Of a DNA stretch of 64,000 nucleotides, positions 17,357-25,617 are shown piece after piece. The DNA is from Micromonospora arborensis. Its GTDB lineage: Bacteria; Actinomycetota; Actinomycetes; Mycobacteriales; Micromonosporaceae. The number at the start of each line of letters is the position of its first letter. Positions within the stretch are counted from its first letter, which is position 1. Below the pieces are notes generated by a model that saw nothing but the letters and a program-made list of their open reading frames with translations, made no database searches and was not told where the DNA came from. Location of the stretch: positions 144,692-208,691 of the forward strand of contig NZ_PYBV01000036.1 of NCBI RefSeq assembly GCF_003205615.1, written 5' to 3'. A program made the translations under genes and the position numbers.

Positions 17357-18256
17357 ATGGGGAAACAGCAGGACGTCGGCGAGCCCGACCGTCACAGCGG
17401 GTCCGACACCACCGCCCACCGTCCGATCGGTGGCAGCGCTGACGAGCGGCTGACCCTCGCACAGGACCCCACAACGCCACAGATGACCCTTATCGACCTG
17501 GCTTCCGACCCGTCGCCCGTGGTCCGCAAGACGGTCGCCGCTCGGGCCGACGCGCCCGCGCAGGCGCTGCGACCGCTGACCCGCGACCACGATCGGCAGG
17601 TGCGGGAGGCCGTGGCGAGGAACCCCTCGACCTCGCTCGCCAACCTCATGCGTCTCGTCAAGGACGCCGACCGGTGGGTCCGCTGGGCGGTCGCCGGCAA
17701 CCCGGCCTGTGACGAGTCGATCCGCAGGGTGATGTCCGAGGCGTCGGACAAGGAGCTGCGCGGTCTCCTCGCGGAGAGTCGCGAGCTGGAGCCCGAGTTG
17801 GCCGCCAAGCTGACCGACGACGTCTCACCCGAGGTACGGGAACGACTCGCCACCCACACCCACGACTCGGACGTGATCACCACCCTACTGGCCGATCGCA
17901 CCGCCCGCGTACGCAAGGGGGTTGCCCGCAACCCGCGGACCACCGCCGAGCAGCGCAGCGCGCTCGCCGCGGACCCGGTCGTCGACGTCCGTGCCGCGCT
18001 GGTCCGTGCGGTCGAGGTGGACGAGGCGGATCTGGTGCGCCTGGTCGACGACCGTTCGGTGCAGGTCCGACTGGCGATGGCGACATCCGAGGTCGTTCCG
18101 TCGCACATCCGGCAGATGCTCACGCGCGACTCCGACGAGATGGTGGCCAGTGCGGCACGGGACTTCCGCCCGGGGTCCGGCACCTCATCCGCCGTGCGGG
18201 CTCCCCGCATCGCGCACCGGCCCTCCGCCGCCGGCGCGGGTCGGCGGGACTCCTAG
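17357..18256 (+). CDS. Leucine-rich-repeat-variant (LRV) protein of unknown function
   Basis: A 299-residue protein, ATG 17357. From residue about 45 to 270 it consists of repeats of about 24 residues with the pattern (V/W)R-x-A-V-A-x-N-P-x-x-P-x-x-x-L-x-x-L-x-x-D, for example QVREAVARNPSTSLANLMRL, WVRWAVAGNPACDESIRRV and RVRKGVARNPRTTAEQRSAL. This is the signature of the LRV solenoid. No catalytic motif, signal peptide or membrane segment is visible. The last 30 residues are disordered (Ser/Ala/Arg). It starts 12 bp after the SDR stop, possibly read through from that operon. Confidence 0.75.
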   Translation: MGKQQDVGEPDRHSGSDTTAHRPIGGSADERLTLAQDPTTPQMTLIDLASDPSPVVRKTVAARADAPAQALRPLTRDHDRQVREAVARNPSTSLANLMRLVKDADRWVRWAVAGNPACDESIRRVMSEASDKELRGLLAESRELEPELAAKLTDDVSPEVRERLATHTHDSDVITTLLADRTARVRKGVARNPRTTAEQRSALAADPVVDVRAALVRAVEVDEADLVRLVDDRSVQVRLAMATSEVVPSHIRQMLTRDSDEMVASAARDFRPGSGTSSAVRAPRIAHRPSAAGAGRRDS

Positions 18257-18304
18257 GCCCGGACGGCGTCGGCCTGTCACCTCGCTGGGCGCGGATGTGC
18301 CGGT

Positions 18305-18355
18305 GAGCGGTATGACTCACGGGTATAAATATTCCGCTGAGTCATAACGCCGCTC
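18305..18355. promoter_or_regulatory. Inverted repeat enclosing an AT-rich promoter-like core
   Basis: GAGCGG-TATGACTCA (18305-18319) pairs with TGAGTCATA (18338-18346) and, after a three-base bulge, CCGCTC (18350-18355). The 18-nt spacer contains TATAAATATT, unusually AT-rich here and resembling a -10 region. It sits between the LRV gene and the secreted metallophosphoesterase, so it may be an operator over a promoter for the latter or a terminator hairpin for the former. Confidence 0.5.
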
Positions 18356-18511
18356 GGGGTGTCCGCTCCCACCGCGTCCCGGGTCGTGCGGAACGGAGAG
18401 TACAACTTCGGTACTCGGGCTGGCCTTGAAGCATTCACATCTGTCACGCCGATCTTCCTTACGCTACGAATGCCCAGCTCATGGGCGTATGTCGGCAGGG
18501 GAGGATCAGCG

Positions 18512-19873
18512 GTGCGTTTCCGGAGACTCAGATTCAGGCTCGCGGCGATGGCCGTGGCGACGGTGGTTGCCGCGACCGGCGGAGCACTCGTCGACGGTAC
18601 GGCCAGTGCCGCCGAACCGTCCCCGTTCACCGTCGTGGACGGCGCGATCCGTACGGCGACCGGCGCCCCCGTGCCCGCGTCCGGCACGCACGCCTCGCTC
18701 TGGGGCAACTCCAGTTACGCCACCACGAGCATCAGCGGCTCCGGCCGGGTGCTGATCGGCGCCATCGGTGACAACTGCCAGGGCTGGCCTACCGTCCGTG
18801 TGACGGTCGACGGTGTCAGCGTCGGCCAGACCACCATCGTCAGCGCGACCAACTACGGCACCTACCCGGTCGGCGCTGCGGTCGGCCCTGGACAGCACAC
18901 CGTGCAGATCCAACTCATCAACGACTTCCGGGCCGACCCCTGCGACCGCAACGTCCACATCGCGTACGCGCAAATGGAGACCGCGGGTGCCACCGACACG
19001 AAGTTCAGCTTCGCCGTCCTGCCGGACACCCAGCAGGAGGTGCTGAACAGCAGCGACACCCGGTTCCTCAACCGCACGAACTGGCTGGTGCAGAACCGTT
19101 CCGCGCTGGACCTGCGCTTCGTGGCCTCCTCGGGTGACGTGGTCAACTGGGACACCCCGGACCACTCCCAGTACGTCGTCGCCCGCAACGCGATGCGGCC
19201 GATCGAGAACGCCGCCATCCCGTACTCGCTGGCGATCGGCAACCACGACACCCAGGCGACCGGCGTCGGCGGCTCGGCCCGCGACCCCGAGCACACCCGG
19301 GAACTCGTCCGCGACACCACCGTCTTCAACAGGTACTTCACCGCCAGCCAGTACCGCGCGGTCAAGGGACAGTTCGAGGCCGGCAACGTCGACAACTCGT
19401 ACTCGACCTTCGAGGCCGGCGGCGTGCAGTGGCTGGTGCTGACCCTCGAACTGTGGCCCCGGGTCGAGGCAGTGAACTGGGCCAAGAACGTCGTGGCCGC
19501 CAACCCCCGGCACAACGTCATCGTCGTCACCCACGACTACATCGACGGCAACGCCAACATCGAGCAGAGCGCGTCCTACGGCGCGACCAGCCCGCAGTAT
19601 CTCTTCGACAACCTGATCAAGCAGTACGCCAACATCCGGTTCGTCTTCTCCGGTCACGTCGGCGTCGCCGCCAACCGGGTCGACACCGGGGTCAACGGCA
19701 ACAAGATCTACTCGTTCCTCCAGACGTTCCATTCCAACACCACCAATCCGGTACGCCTGGTCGAAGTCGACACCGCCGCCAACTCGCTGCGGACCTGGAT
19801 CTACGGGCCGTACAACAACCAGTCGTTCACCGAGTACGACAGGTCGTTCACCGGCCTCGGCGTGGTCCGCTGA
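18512..19873 (+). CDS. Secreted metallophosphoesterase with N-terminal carbohydrate-binding module
   Basis: A 453-residue protein. GTG 18512 is chosen because GGGAGG precedes it and a signal peptide begins there (RRLRFRLAAM..., cleavage near TASA-AEP). Residues about 50-155 resemble a Ca-dependent xylan-binding (CBM60-type) domain: SGSGRVLIGAIGDNCQGWPTVRVTVDG and GPGQHTVQIQLINDF. The metallophosphoesterase core has PDTQ, SSGDVVNWD, IGNHD, VVTHDYID and FSGHVG, in the right order for binuclear metal binding. It probably removes phosphate from extracellular polymer or glycan-linked substrates. Confidence 0.85.
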   Translation: MRFRRLRFRLAAMAVATVVAATGGALVDGTASAAEPSPFTVVDGAIRTATGAPVPASGTHASLWGNSSYATTSISGSGRVLIGAIGDNCQGWPTVRVTVDGVSVGQTTIVSATNYGTYPVGAAVGPGQHTVQIQLINDFRADPCDRNVHIAYAQMETAGATDTKFSFAVLPDTQQEVLNSSDTRFLNRTNWLVQNRSALDLRFVASSGDVVNWDTPDHSQYVVARNAMRPIENAAIPYSLAIGNHDTQATGVGGSARDPEHTRELVRDTTVFNRYFTASQYRAVKGQFEAGNVDNSYSTFEAGGVQWLVLTLELWPRVEAVNWAKNVVAANPRHNVIVVTHDYIDGNANIEQSASYGATSPQYLFDNLIKQYANIRFVFSGHVGVAANRVDTGVNGNKIYSFLQTFHSNTTNPVRLVEVDTAANSLRTWIYGPYNNQSFTEYDRSFTGLGVVR

Positions 19874-20106
19874 CGCGGGCGAAGGCGCTGTCGACGAGCG
19901 TGTCGGCGTAGTCGGGCGTCACCGGGCGTGCCGTGTTGCTGGCCGATCCACGTTTGACTGGCTAGAAAGAACGTTGCCAGTCGTCACACCACGAGCTGTC
20001 GCGCGCGCCGGCGAGCTGATGGGTTACCAGCGTGGCGGAGCCGTGGGTACGGTGGGCACGACGGCGGCCACGATCCGTGACGCACCTCGCGCTATGGGGG
20101 TTTCGG

Positions 20107-21315
20107 ATGGACTCTATGCCAGCGCTGACCTTCGGGCAGCGCCTGAAGCTCTACCGTGAGCGCTCGGGCAAGACCCGCGCTGTGCTCGGCGGGCTGGTCG
20201 GTCGAAGCGCCGAGTGGGTCAAGGCCGTGGAGACGGATCGCATCCTGCCGCCGCGCGTCCACATGCTGGATCGGATCGCCCGCGCGCTCAAGGTCGACGT
20301 GTCCGCGTTGGTGGGGGAGTTGAGCGATCGGTCCGCGGTGGTGAACGGACCGGAGCACCCTGCACTCGCCTCGGTTCGGGACGCCGTCAACCGTTTCTCG
20401 TTCTCCGGCGCGGTGCCCCCGCAACCGGTGGTGGCGATCAGGGAACGCCTCACCGCGGCGTGGCGGGCACGCCACCAGGCGTCTGACCACCGAACAGTTC
20501 TCGGTGCCCTGCTTCCGGATCTGGTGCGCGACGCTCAGCAGGCAGCGTTGACCTACGAAGGTGACGAGCGTAGCCAGGCGCAGGCTCTGTTGGCCGAGGT
20601 TCTTGGGCTGGCTCAGATGTTCCTGGCTTACCAACCTGCTGCGGAGCTGCTGTGGCGGGTCGCGGACCGGGCGATGGTGGCGGCGCAGGAATCGAGTGAC
20701 CCCGAAGCATTGGCCTGTGCGGGGTGGTTCCTGTGCCAGGTTCACCGGGACGCCGGCGACTGGGATACCGCAATGACGGTGACGCTGGATGTGGCCTCGG
20801 CGCTGGAGGCGCGAATCGACGACGCGAATGCCAATCTGCTCGCGTTGTGGGGCGCGCTCAATTTCGAGGCCGCCTATACCGCCGCTCGTGCCGGTGAGGA
20901 CGGTCGAGCGTGGCATTACTGGGATCGCGCAGACCGGGTGGCGCAGCGATTGCCGCAGGGCTTCTACCAGCTGCAGACGTCGTTCTCGCGAGTCATCATG
21001 GGAGCCCACGCCGTTACCGTCGCCGTCGAGTTGCAAAAGTCCGGTGAGGCTGTGCGGCAGGCCAACCGCCTTGACCCGGCTGCCATCCCATCAAGGCCCC
21101 GGCGCTCCCGGCATCTCATCGAAGTGGCCCGCGGCCACTACGGAAAGGGCGACAACGAAGCCGCCGCGGAGACTCTTCGGGAAGCGTACGACTGCGCGCC
21201 GGAGACGGTTCGCTTCAACGGTTACGCCCGCCAGATAACGTTGGACCTGATCAATGCACGTTCGGTGCGCGCTGACGTCCGCGATCTTGCGCTGAAGGTC
21301 GGCCTGGTCTCCTGA
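20107..21315 (+). CDS. XRE-family helix-turn-helix regulator with long helical sensory domain
   Basis: A 402-residue protein. Residues about 8-65 form an XRE/Cro helix-turn-helix (TFGQRLKLYRERSGKTRAVLGGLVGRSAEWVKAVE). The remainder is helical and TPR-like (ALACAGWFLCQVHRDAGDWDTA, AAETLREAYDCAPETVRFNGYARQITLDL), the usual form of actinobacterial XRE regulators that pair with small downstream proteins. The start is ATG 20107 or 20116. A CTGGC/GCCAG inverted pair at 19958-19980 near a TTGACT box may be its promoter/operator. It is followed at 153 bp by a train of small ORFs. Confidence 0.82.
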   Translation: MDSMPALTFGQRLKLYRERSGKTRAVLGGLVGRSAEWVKAVETDRILPPRVHMLDRIARALKVDVSALVGELSDRSAVVNGPEHPALASVRDAVNRFSFSGAVPPQPVVAIRERLTAAWRARHQASDHRTVLGALLPDLVRDAQQAALTYEGDERSQAQALLAEVLGLAQMFLAYQPAAELLWRVADRAMVAAQESSDPEALACAGWFLCQVHRDAGDWDTAMTVTLDVASALEARIDDANANLLALWGALNFEAAYTAARAGEDGRAWHYWDRADRVAQRLPQGFYQLQTSFSRVIMGAHAVTVAVELQKSGEAVRQANRLDPAAIPSRPRRSRHLIEVARGHYGKGDNEAAAETLREAYDCAPETVRFNGYARQITLDLINARSVRADVRDLALKVGLVS

Positions 21316-21467
21316 TCTACGGGTAGGAACCGTACCTATTCCGCCGCATGACGTTACGTAGGTTCTCCCTCAGGGGTGCGACGAGCAGCGTGACGTCGCC
21401 TGGTCGCCGCATTCCCCTTCAAGTGGAGGGTGGATCAGATCACCCTCGTGACTCACGAGGAGATCCG

Positions 21468-21650
21468 GTGCCGCGCGTCTCGTACGAGGAGTACCTGGTC
21501 GCCGTAGCCCTCACTCTTGCCCGCCGCCACCGCCCGGTCTGGTCCTGGCGGAAATGGCGGCGGATCTGCCGCTGTGGAGCGGACCTGCCCTGCCACATCC
21601 GGCATCGCATACCGATCAACCGTGGCCACTGGCCGAGCGAGGAGGCGTAG
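21468..21650 (+). CDS. Small Cys-containing protein of the XRE cassette
   Basis: A 60-residue hydrophilic protein, start GTG 21468 with GAGGAG nine bases upstream (in-frame ATG at 21348 lacks a ribosome site). It is Arg- and Trp-rich and carries C-R-C-G-A-D-L-P-C followed by HIRHRIPINRGHWPSEEA; the Cys/His set could hold a metal. No named family is recognised. Its stop overlaps the GTG of the next mini-ORF (TAGTG), so expression is probably coupled. Confidence 0.6.
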   Translation: MPRVSYEEYLVAVALTLARRHRPVWSWRKWRRICRCGADLPCHIRHRIPINRGHWPSEEA

Positions 21651-21727
21651 TGAACGACGCCCAGGGGCAGGCAACCCTGGCCGTACATGTGCCAGGAATC
21701 GGCGGTCTCCTCGGACGTGTGCGGTGA
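21650..21727 (+). CDS. 25-codon mini-ORF bridging two small genes
   Basis: GTG at 21650 is preceded by GAGGAGG four bases upstream. It reads MNDAQGQATLAVHVPGIGGLLGRVR and stops at 21727. Its start overlaps the stop of the upstream 60-residue gene, and its stop overlaps the GTG of the downstream 74-residue gene (GTGA). The double overlap and good ribosome site argue that it is translated, either as a microprotein or only to couple translation. Confidence 0.5.
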   Translation: MNDAQGQATLAVHVPGIGGLLGRVR

Positions 21728-21948
21728 CCACCCACGGCCCGGTGCTGCCGATCTGGAGTTGCGGTGGTTGCAACGCGCCCTGGCCCTGTCCCACTCGGAA
21801 GCTGGAGCTGCGGGTGGAGTATGCCGGGGCTCCGATGTCGCTGGCCCTCTATCTCGGCGCCTACCTGGTCCAGGCCACCGAAGACCTGCCCTGGACGTCC
21901 GCCGGCACATTGCACCAGCGCTTCCTCGGCTGGACCCGGACCCGATGA
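21724..21948 (+). CDS. Small Cys-rich protein ('flavin reductase'-annotated type)
   Basis: A 74-residue protein, start GTG 21724 overlapping the mini-ORF stop. The N-terminus has W-S-C-G-G-C-N-A-P-W-P-C-P, a zinc-ribbon-like C-x2-C-x4-5-C knuckle, followed by a helical segment (LELRVEYAGAPMSLALYLGAYLVQATEDLP). Similar small proteins in Micromonosporaceae are often labelled flavin reductase, which the length cannot support. The shared Cys/Pro motif with the first small gene suggests a related role, perhaps as partner of the XRE regulator. Confidence 0.6.
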   Translation: MTTHGPVLPIWSCGGCNAPWPCPTRKLELRVEYAGAPMSLALYLGAYLVQATEDLPWTSAGTLHQRFLGWTRTR

Positions 21949-22089
21949 GCAGCCTGCGGGCAGGTAACGAGGAATTCCGCTACAGCGACGGCTTCTCCAA
22001 AACAAACGGCCAAGGCGTGCATCTGCGATCATGCTCCGGTCACCGGGTGGTCGTCGGACCGCCATCCGTGCTCCGGTCGGTATGCCGGT

Positions 22090-22224
22090 CTGCTCCCACA
22101 ACGACTTCATCTCGCCGATCGCCTGCTCCATCAACTGCACCATCGCCCGCCGGGCGCGATCGCCGTCGCGCCGCTGGATCGCCTGGGCGACATCGGCGTG
22201 CGCCTGGAGGGCCTGCTCGTGGTG
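22090..22224 (-). pseudogene. GntR/FCD regulator, C-terminal fragment
   Basis: The minus strand from 22224 reads HHEQALQAHADVAQAIQRRD then GDRARRAMVQLMEQAIGEMKSLWEQ, the last helices of an FCD effector domain. No DNA-binding domain is present: upstream of 22224 lies antisense of the dgoD fragment. The original stop is not recognisable; the frame runs on into unrelated sequence of lower GC (about 21950-22080). Confidence 0.68.
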
Positions 22225-22665
22225 CAGGCCGGCATCGCCGTGGCCCAGCCGGATTTCGCGCACGCCGGCGGCATCACCGAGGTTCGCAAGATCGCTACAC
22301 TGGCCGAGGTGTACGACGTGCAGCTCGCCCCACACTGCCCGCTCGGGCCGATCGCTCTCGCCGCGTGCCTCCAGGTCGGCTTCGCCACACCCAACTTCCT
22401 GATCCAGGAACAGAGCATCGGCATCCACTACAACCTGGACGCCGAGGTGCTCGACCACTGCCTCGACAAGGCCCCACTAGCCTTCGTCGACGGGTACGTG
22501 CCTCGGCTGACCGCACCCGGTCTCGGCATCGAGATCGACGAACACGCGGTGCGGACCGCGGACAAGCGCGGGCACGCCTGGCGCGCCCGACCTGGCGGCA
22601 CCCCGACGGCTCCTGCGCCCAGTGGTGAGACCATCCGACCGGTAAGAACGAAAGGCACCCCGTGA
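22225..22665 (+). pseudogene. dgoD: D-galactonate dehydratase (DgoD), C-terminal third
   Basis: From 22225 the plus strand reads QAGIAVAQPDFAHAGGITEV, then LAPHCPLGPIALAACLQVG and IQEQSIGIHYN, closely matching the C-terminal barrel strands of DgoD (enolase superfamily). About 250 N-terminal residues, with the capping domain and the metal ligands, are missing, so it cannot be active. Its TGA overlaps the GTG of the mannonate-dehydratase-type gene, showing that an intact dgoD was once translationally coupled to it. No ribosome-binding start remains. Confidence 0.82.
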
Positions 22666-23891
22666 AGATCGTCGCAGCAGACATCATCGTGTCCAGCCCC
22701 GACCGGAACTTCGTCACCCTGAAGATCACTACCGATGAGGGCATCACCGGTCTGGGCGACGCCACGCTCAACGGCCGTGAGCTGTCCGTCGCCTCGTACC
22801 TGCGGGACCACGTCGCCCCGCTGCTGATGGGGCGGGACCCGCACCGGATCGAGGACACCTGGCAGTTCCTGTACCGGTCGGCGTACTGGCGGCGCGGCCC
22901 GGTCACCATGGCGGCCATCGCCGCGGTGGACGTCGCGCTCTGGGACATCAAGGCCAAGGCTGCCGGCATGCCGCTGTACCAGCTGCTGGGCGGCGCGTCC
23001 CGCACCGGGATCATGGCGTACGGGCACGCGTCGGGGCGGGACATCCCCGAGCTGTTCGACTCCATCCGCCGCCACCTCGACGAGGGCTTCCGGTCGATCC
23101 GGGTGCAGACCTCGGTGCCGGGGATCAACGCCGTCTACGGTGTGGCCGCCCAGCCCAGCGCCACCGGCCAGCGCTACGACTACGAACCCGCACAGCGCAC
23201 CCCGCTGCCCGTCGAGGAGGACTGGGACACCCGCGCGTACCTGCGCCACCTGCCCCAGGTCTTCGAGGCGGTCCGCAGCGAGTTCGGCCCGGAGCTGCCG
23301 CTGCTGCACGACGGCCACCACCGGATGACCCCGATCCAGGCCGCCAAGCTCGGCAAGGCCCTCGAACCGTACGACCTGTTCTGGCTGGAGGACTGCACCC
23401 CGGCCGAGAACCAGGAGGCACTGCGGCTGGTCCGTCAGCACACCACCACCCCGCTGGCCATCGGGGAGGTCTTCAACACGGTCTGGGACTACCAGACCCT
23501 GATCCGGGAGCAGCTGATCGACTACGTCCGGTCCGCGGTCACCCACACCGGCGGCATCACCGCCATGCGCAAGCTGCTCGACTTCGCCGCCCAGTACCAG
23601 ATCAAGTCCGGCATCCACGGCCCCACCGACATCTCGCCGGTGGGTATGGCCGCAGCCCTGCACCTGGACCTGGCCATCCACAACTTCGGGATCCAGGAGT
23701 ACATGAAGCACACCCCGCTGGCCAACGAGGTGTTCCGGCAGTCGTTCACCTTCACCGACGGTTACCTGCACCCGGGCGACCAGCCGGGACTCGGGGTGGA
23801 GCTCGACGAGGAGGCGGCGGCCCGGTTCCCGTACGAGCCGGCGTACCTGCCGTTCAACCGGCTCAAGGACGGCACGGTTCATGACTGGTGA
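22662..23891 (+). CDS. manD: Enolase-superfamily sugar-acid dehydratase, D-mannonate dehydratase (ManD) type
   Basis: A 409-residue mandelate-racemase/enolase-type protein beginning at GTG 22662 with GAAAGG upstream. It opens with the ManD signature KIVAADIIVSSPDRNFVTLK and has MAAIAAVDVALWDIKAKAAGMPLYQLLGG, then barrel metal ligands in LLHDGHHRMTP, FWLEDCTPAENQE and AIGEVFNTVWD, and the GIHGPTDISPVGMAAALH segment. Members dehydrate D-mannonate and/or D-gluconate, some very weakly, to 2-keto-3-deoxy-gluconate; activity cannot be settled from sequence alone. It overlaps gluconokinase by 11 bp. Confidence 0.85.
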   Translation: MKIVAADIIVSSPDRNFVTLKITTDEGITGLGDATLNGRELSVASYLRDHVAPLLMGRDPHRIEDTWQFLYRSAYWRRGPVTMAAIAAVDVALWDIKAKAAGMPLYQLLGGASRTGIMAYGHASGRDIPELFDSIRRHLDEGFRSIRVQTSVPGINAVYGVAAQPSATGQRYDYEPAQRTPLPVEEDWDTRAYLRHLPQVFEAVRSEFGPELPLLHDGHHRMTPIQAAKLGKALEPYDLFWLEDCTPAENQEALRLVRQHTTTPLAIGEVFNTVWDYQTLIREQLIDYVRSAVTHTGGITAMRKLLDFAAQYQIKSGIHGPTDISPVGMAAALHLDLAIHNFGIQEYMKHTPLANEVFRQSFTFTDGYLHPGDQPGLGVELDEEAAARFPYEPAYLPFNRLKDGTVHDW

Positions 23892-24438
23892 GCGGCCCGG
23901 CGACGCCCAGCCCACCCGGCACGTCGTGGTGATGGGCGTCTCCGGGGCCGGCAAGACCACCGTGGCGCGCGGGATCAGCGCGGCGACCGGGCTGATGTTC
24001 GCCGAGGCGGACGAGTTCCACTCCCCGGAGAACGTGGCGCGGATGCGCTCCGGCGTGCCACTGGACGACACCAACCGCTGGCCCTGGCTGCGGGACATCG
24101 CCGCGTGGGTGGCCGAGCGCGGCGCGGAGGGTCGGTCGACGGTGCTGGCCTGCTCGGCGCTGAAGCGGTCCTATCGGGACGTGCTTCGTCAGGGCCCGAG
24201 CCGGGTGGATTTCGTGCACCTTGACGGGCCGGCCGAGGTGATCCGGGCCCGGATGGCACGGCGGCAGGGGCACTACATGCCGGCGAGCCTGCTCGAATCG
24301 CAGCTCGCCACACTGGAACCGGCCGAGCCGGACGAGTCGGTGCTCGTGCTCGATGTCTCGCTCGCCCCGCAAGCGCTGGTGGCGGCAGCCGTCAGCGGCC
24401 TCGGCCTGCCCGTCTCGGCCAGGGTGGGGGACCGGTAG
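23881..24438 (+). CDS. gntK: Gluconokinase, GntK/IdnK type
   Basis: A 185-residue P-loop carbohydrate kinase: Walker A GVSGAGKTT near residue 20, then ADEFHSPENVARMRSGVPLDDTNRWPWL, CSALKRSYRDVLRQG and RQGHYMPASLLESQLATLEP, all characteristic of thermoresistant gluconokinases. It phosphorylates D-gluconate to 6-phosphogluconate for the pentose phosphate route. ATG 23881 lies inside the preceding gene's 3' end, so translation is coupled to the dehydratase. Confidence 0.92.
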   Translation: MTGERPGDAQPTRHVVVMGVSGAGKTTVARGISAATGLMFAEADEFHSPENVARMRSGVPLDDTNRWPWLRDIAAWVAERGAEGRSTVLACSALKRSYRDVLRQGPSRVDFVHLDGPAEVIRARMARRQGHYMPASLLESQLATLEPAEPDESVLVLDVSLAPQALVAAAVSGLGLPVSARVGDR

Positions 24439-24604
24439 CCGCGGTATCCAGGACCAGCCCGGCGCAGGCTGATCAACCGAAAAGGGGGAGTCCCGGGAAC
24501 TTTTGCGGACCGGTGTCCGACAACCAGGGTGCGCGGCTGACCGGCGCGATTCGACGACGGCATCTCGGCATGGAGGACGTCAGTGGCACCCAGGACGGTG
24601 GTCT

Positions 24605-25183
24605 GTGCGAAACGGCGTCGTTGACGACGACCAGGTGACCCGGTGGGCGCAGGAGGCAGGTCAGGGTGACCGGCAGGCCGCCACGGCGTTCATCCGGGCC
24701 CTGCAGGCTCAGGTCTGGCGGTTCCTGTCGCACCTCGTCGGGCCGGGTGAGGCCGACGACCTGACTCAGGAGACGTTCCTGCGGGCATTTCGTAACCTGC
24801 CCGGATTCGCCGGCCGCTCGTCGGCCCGGACGTGGGTGTTCACGATCGCCCGGCGCGTTGCCGTGGATCACGTCCGGACGGCGGTGGCCCGGCCACGGTC
24901 GGCGATGGTGCCGGACTGGCAGGCGGCGGCCGAGGCCGCCGGCGCGATCACGGGCGGCGCCGACGAGGGAGTGACCCTGCAGCAGTTGATCGCCGGCCTG
25001 ACCAGGGAGCGACGCGAGGCGTTCGTCGCCACCCAGGTGCTCGGCCTGTCCTACGCCGAGGCCGCGGACCTCTGCCAGTGCCCCGTCGGCACGATCCGCT
25101 CCCGGGTCGCCCGGGCCCGCGAGGATCTCGTCGCGGCCTGGCAGGCCGACACCGGCCCGAGCCATGGGCGACGAACCGGCTGA
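24605..25183 (+). CDS. ECF RNA polymerase sigma factor, SigC-like
   Basis: A 192-residue sigma factor with region 2 (DDLTQETFLRAFRNLPGFAGRSSARTWVFTIARRVAVDHVR) and region 4 (LGLSYAEAADLCQCPVGTIRSRVARAREDL). Length and motifs resemble M. tuberculosis SigC. GTG 24605 is chosen because similarity begins soon after; the ribosome site is weak (GGACGG). No anti-sigma gene is adjacent; the next reading frame is a decayed transporter. Confidence 0.85.
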   Translation: MRNGVVDDDQVTRWAQEAGQGDRQAATAFIRALQAQVWRFLSHLVGPGEADDLTQETFLRAFRNLPGFAGRSSARTWVFTIARRVAVDHVRTAVARPRSAMVPDWQAAAEAAGAITGGADEGVTLQQLIAGLTRERREAFVATQVLGLSYAEAADLCQCPVGTIRSRVARAREDLVAAWQADTGPSHGRRTG

Positions 25184-25192
25184 TCGTGAATA

Positions 25193-25549
25193 TTGATACT
25201 GGTCGGTCTGGCCCTGCTCACCGCCGGAGGCGCGGCGCTCGGCGGGGTGGTCTTCGCCGACGGCGGCTACCAGTGGCTCGCGGTCGGCCTCCTGATGACC
25301 GGTTTCGGTGTCTCCTACGCCTTGCCAGCGCTGGTCACGGCCCTCGTCGGCGCCGCCCCGACGGGCACGGCCGGTGCGGTGGGTGGCCTGCTCAACGCCG
25401 TGCGGCAGGTCGGCGCCACCCTCGGTGTCGTCGTCATGGGCGCTGCTGCCGCCGTCGGCACCGGCTGGGCTCTGCTGATCTCGGCCGCGGTCTGCGCCGT
25501 CGCCTGGCTCGTGTTCGCTGTCGCGCGCCCGGCCGAGACGACCGGATGA
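25193..25549 (+). pseudogene. MFS transporter (DHA2 type), C-terminal remnant
   Basis: A 118-codon frame with three to four hydrophobic helices: LVGLALLTAGGAALGG, LAVGLLMTGFGVSYALPALVTALVG, VGGLLNAVRQVGATLGVVVMG and ALLISAAVCAVAWLVFAVARP. This is the last quarter of a 14-TM drug:proton antiporter, including the NAVRQVGATLGV motif. The first three quarters are absent; homology starts at once after the sigma factor stop. It has only a TTG with no ribosome site and is probably non-functional. Confidence 0.75.
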
Positions 25550-25617
25550 GACCGGGGCGGGGCGGTGTCGATTCCTCGCTTTCCAGGAACCGCGCCCGCC
25601 CCGCCCGTCTCGTCGGG

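Noticed and set aside
22198..22665. Short complete gene encoding a 155-residue dehydratase
   Set aside because: Its first residues are antisense of the GntR fragment and it lacks the catalytic metal ligands and a ribosome site; treated as a dgoD remnant.
24605..25183. Sigma/anti-sigma pair with 25193-25549 as anti-sigma
   Set aside because: The following frame is four hydrophobic helices with MFS motifs, not an anti-sigma domain.
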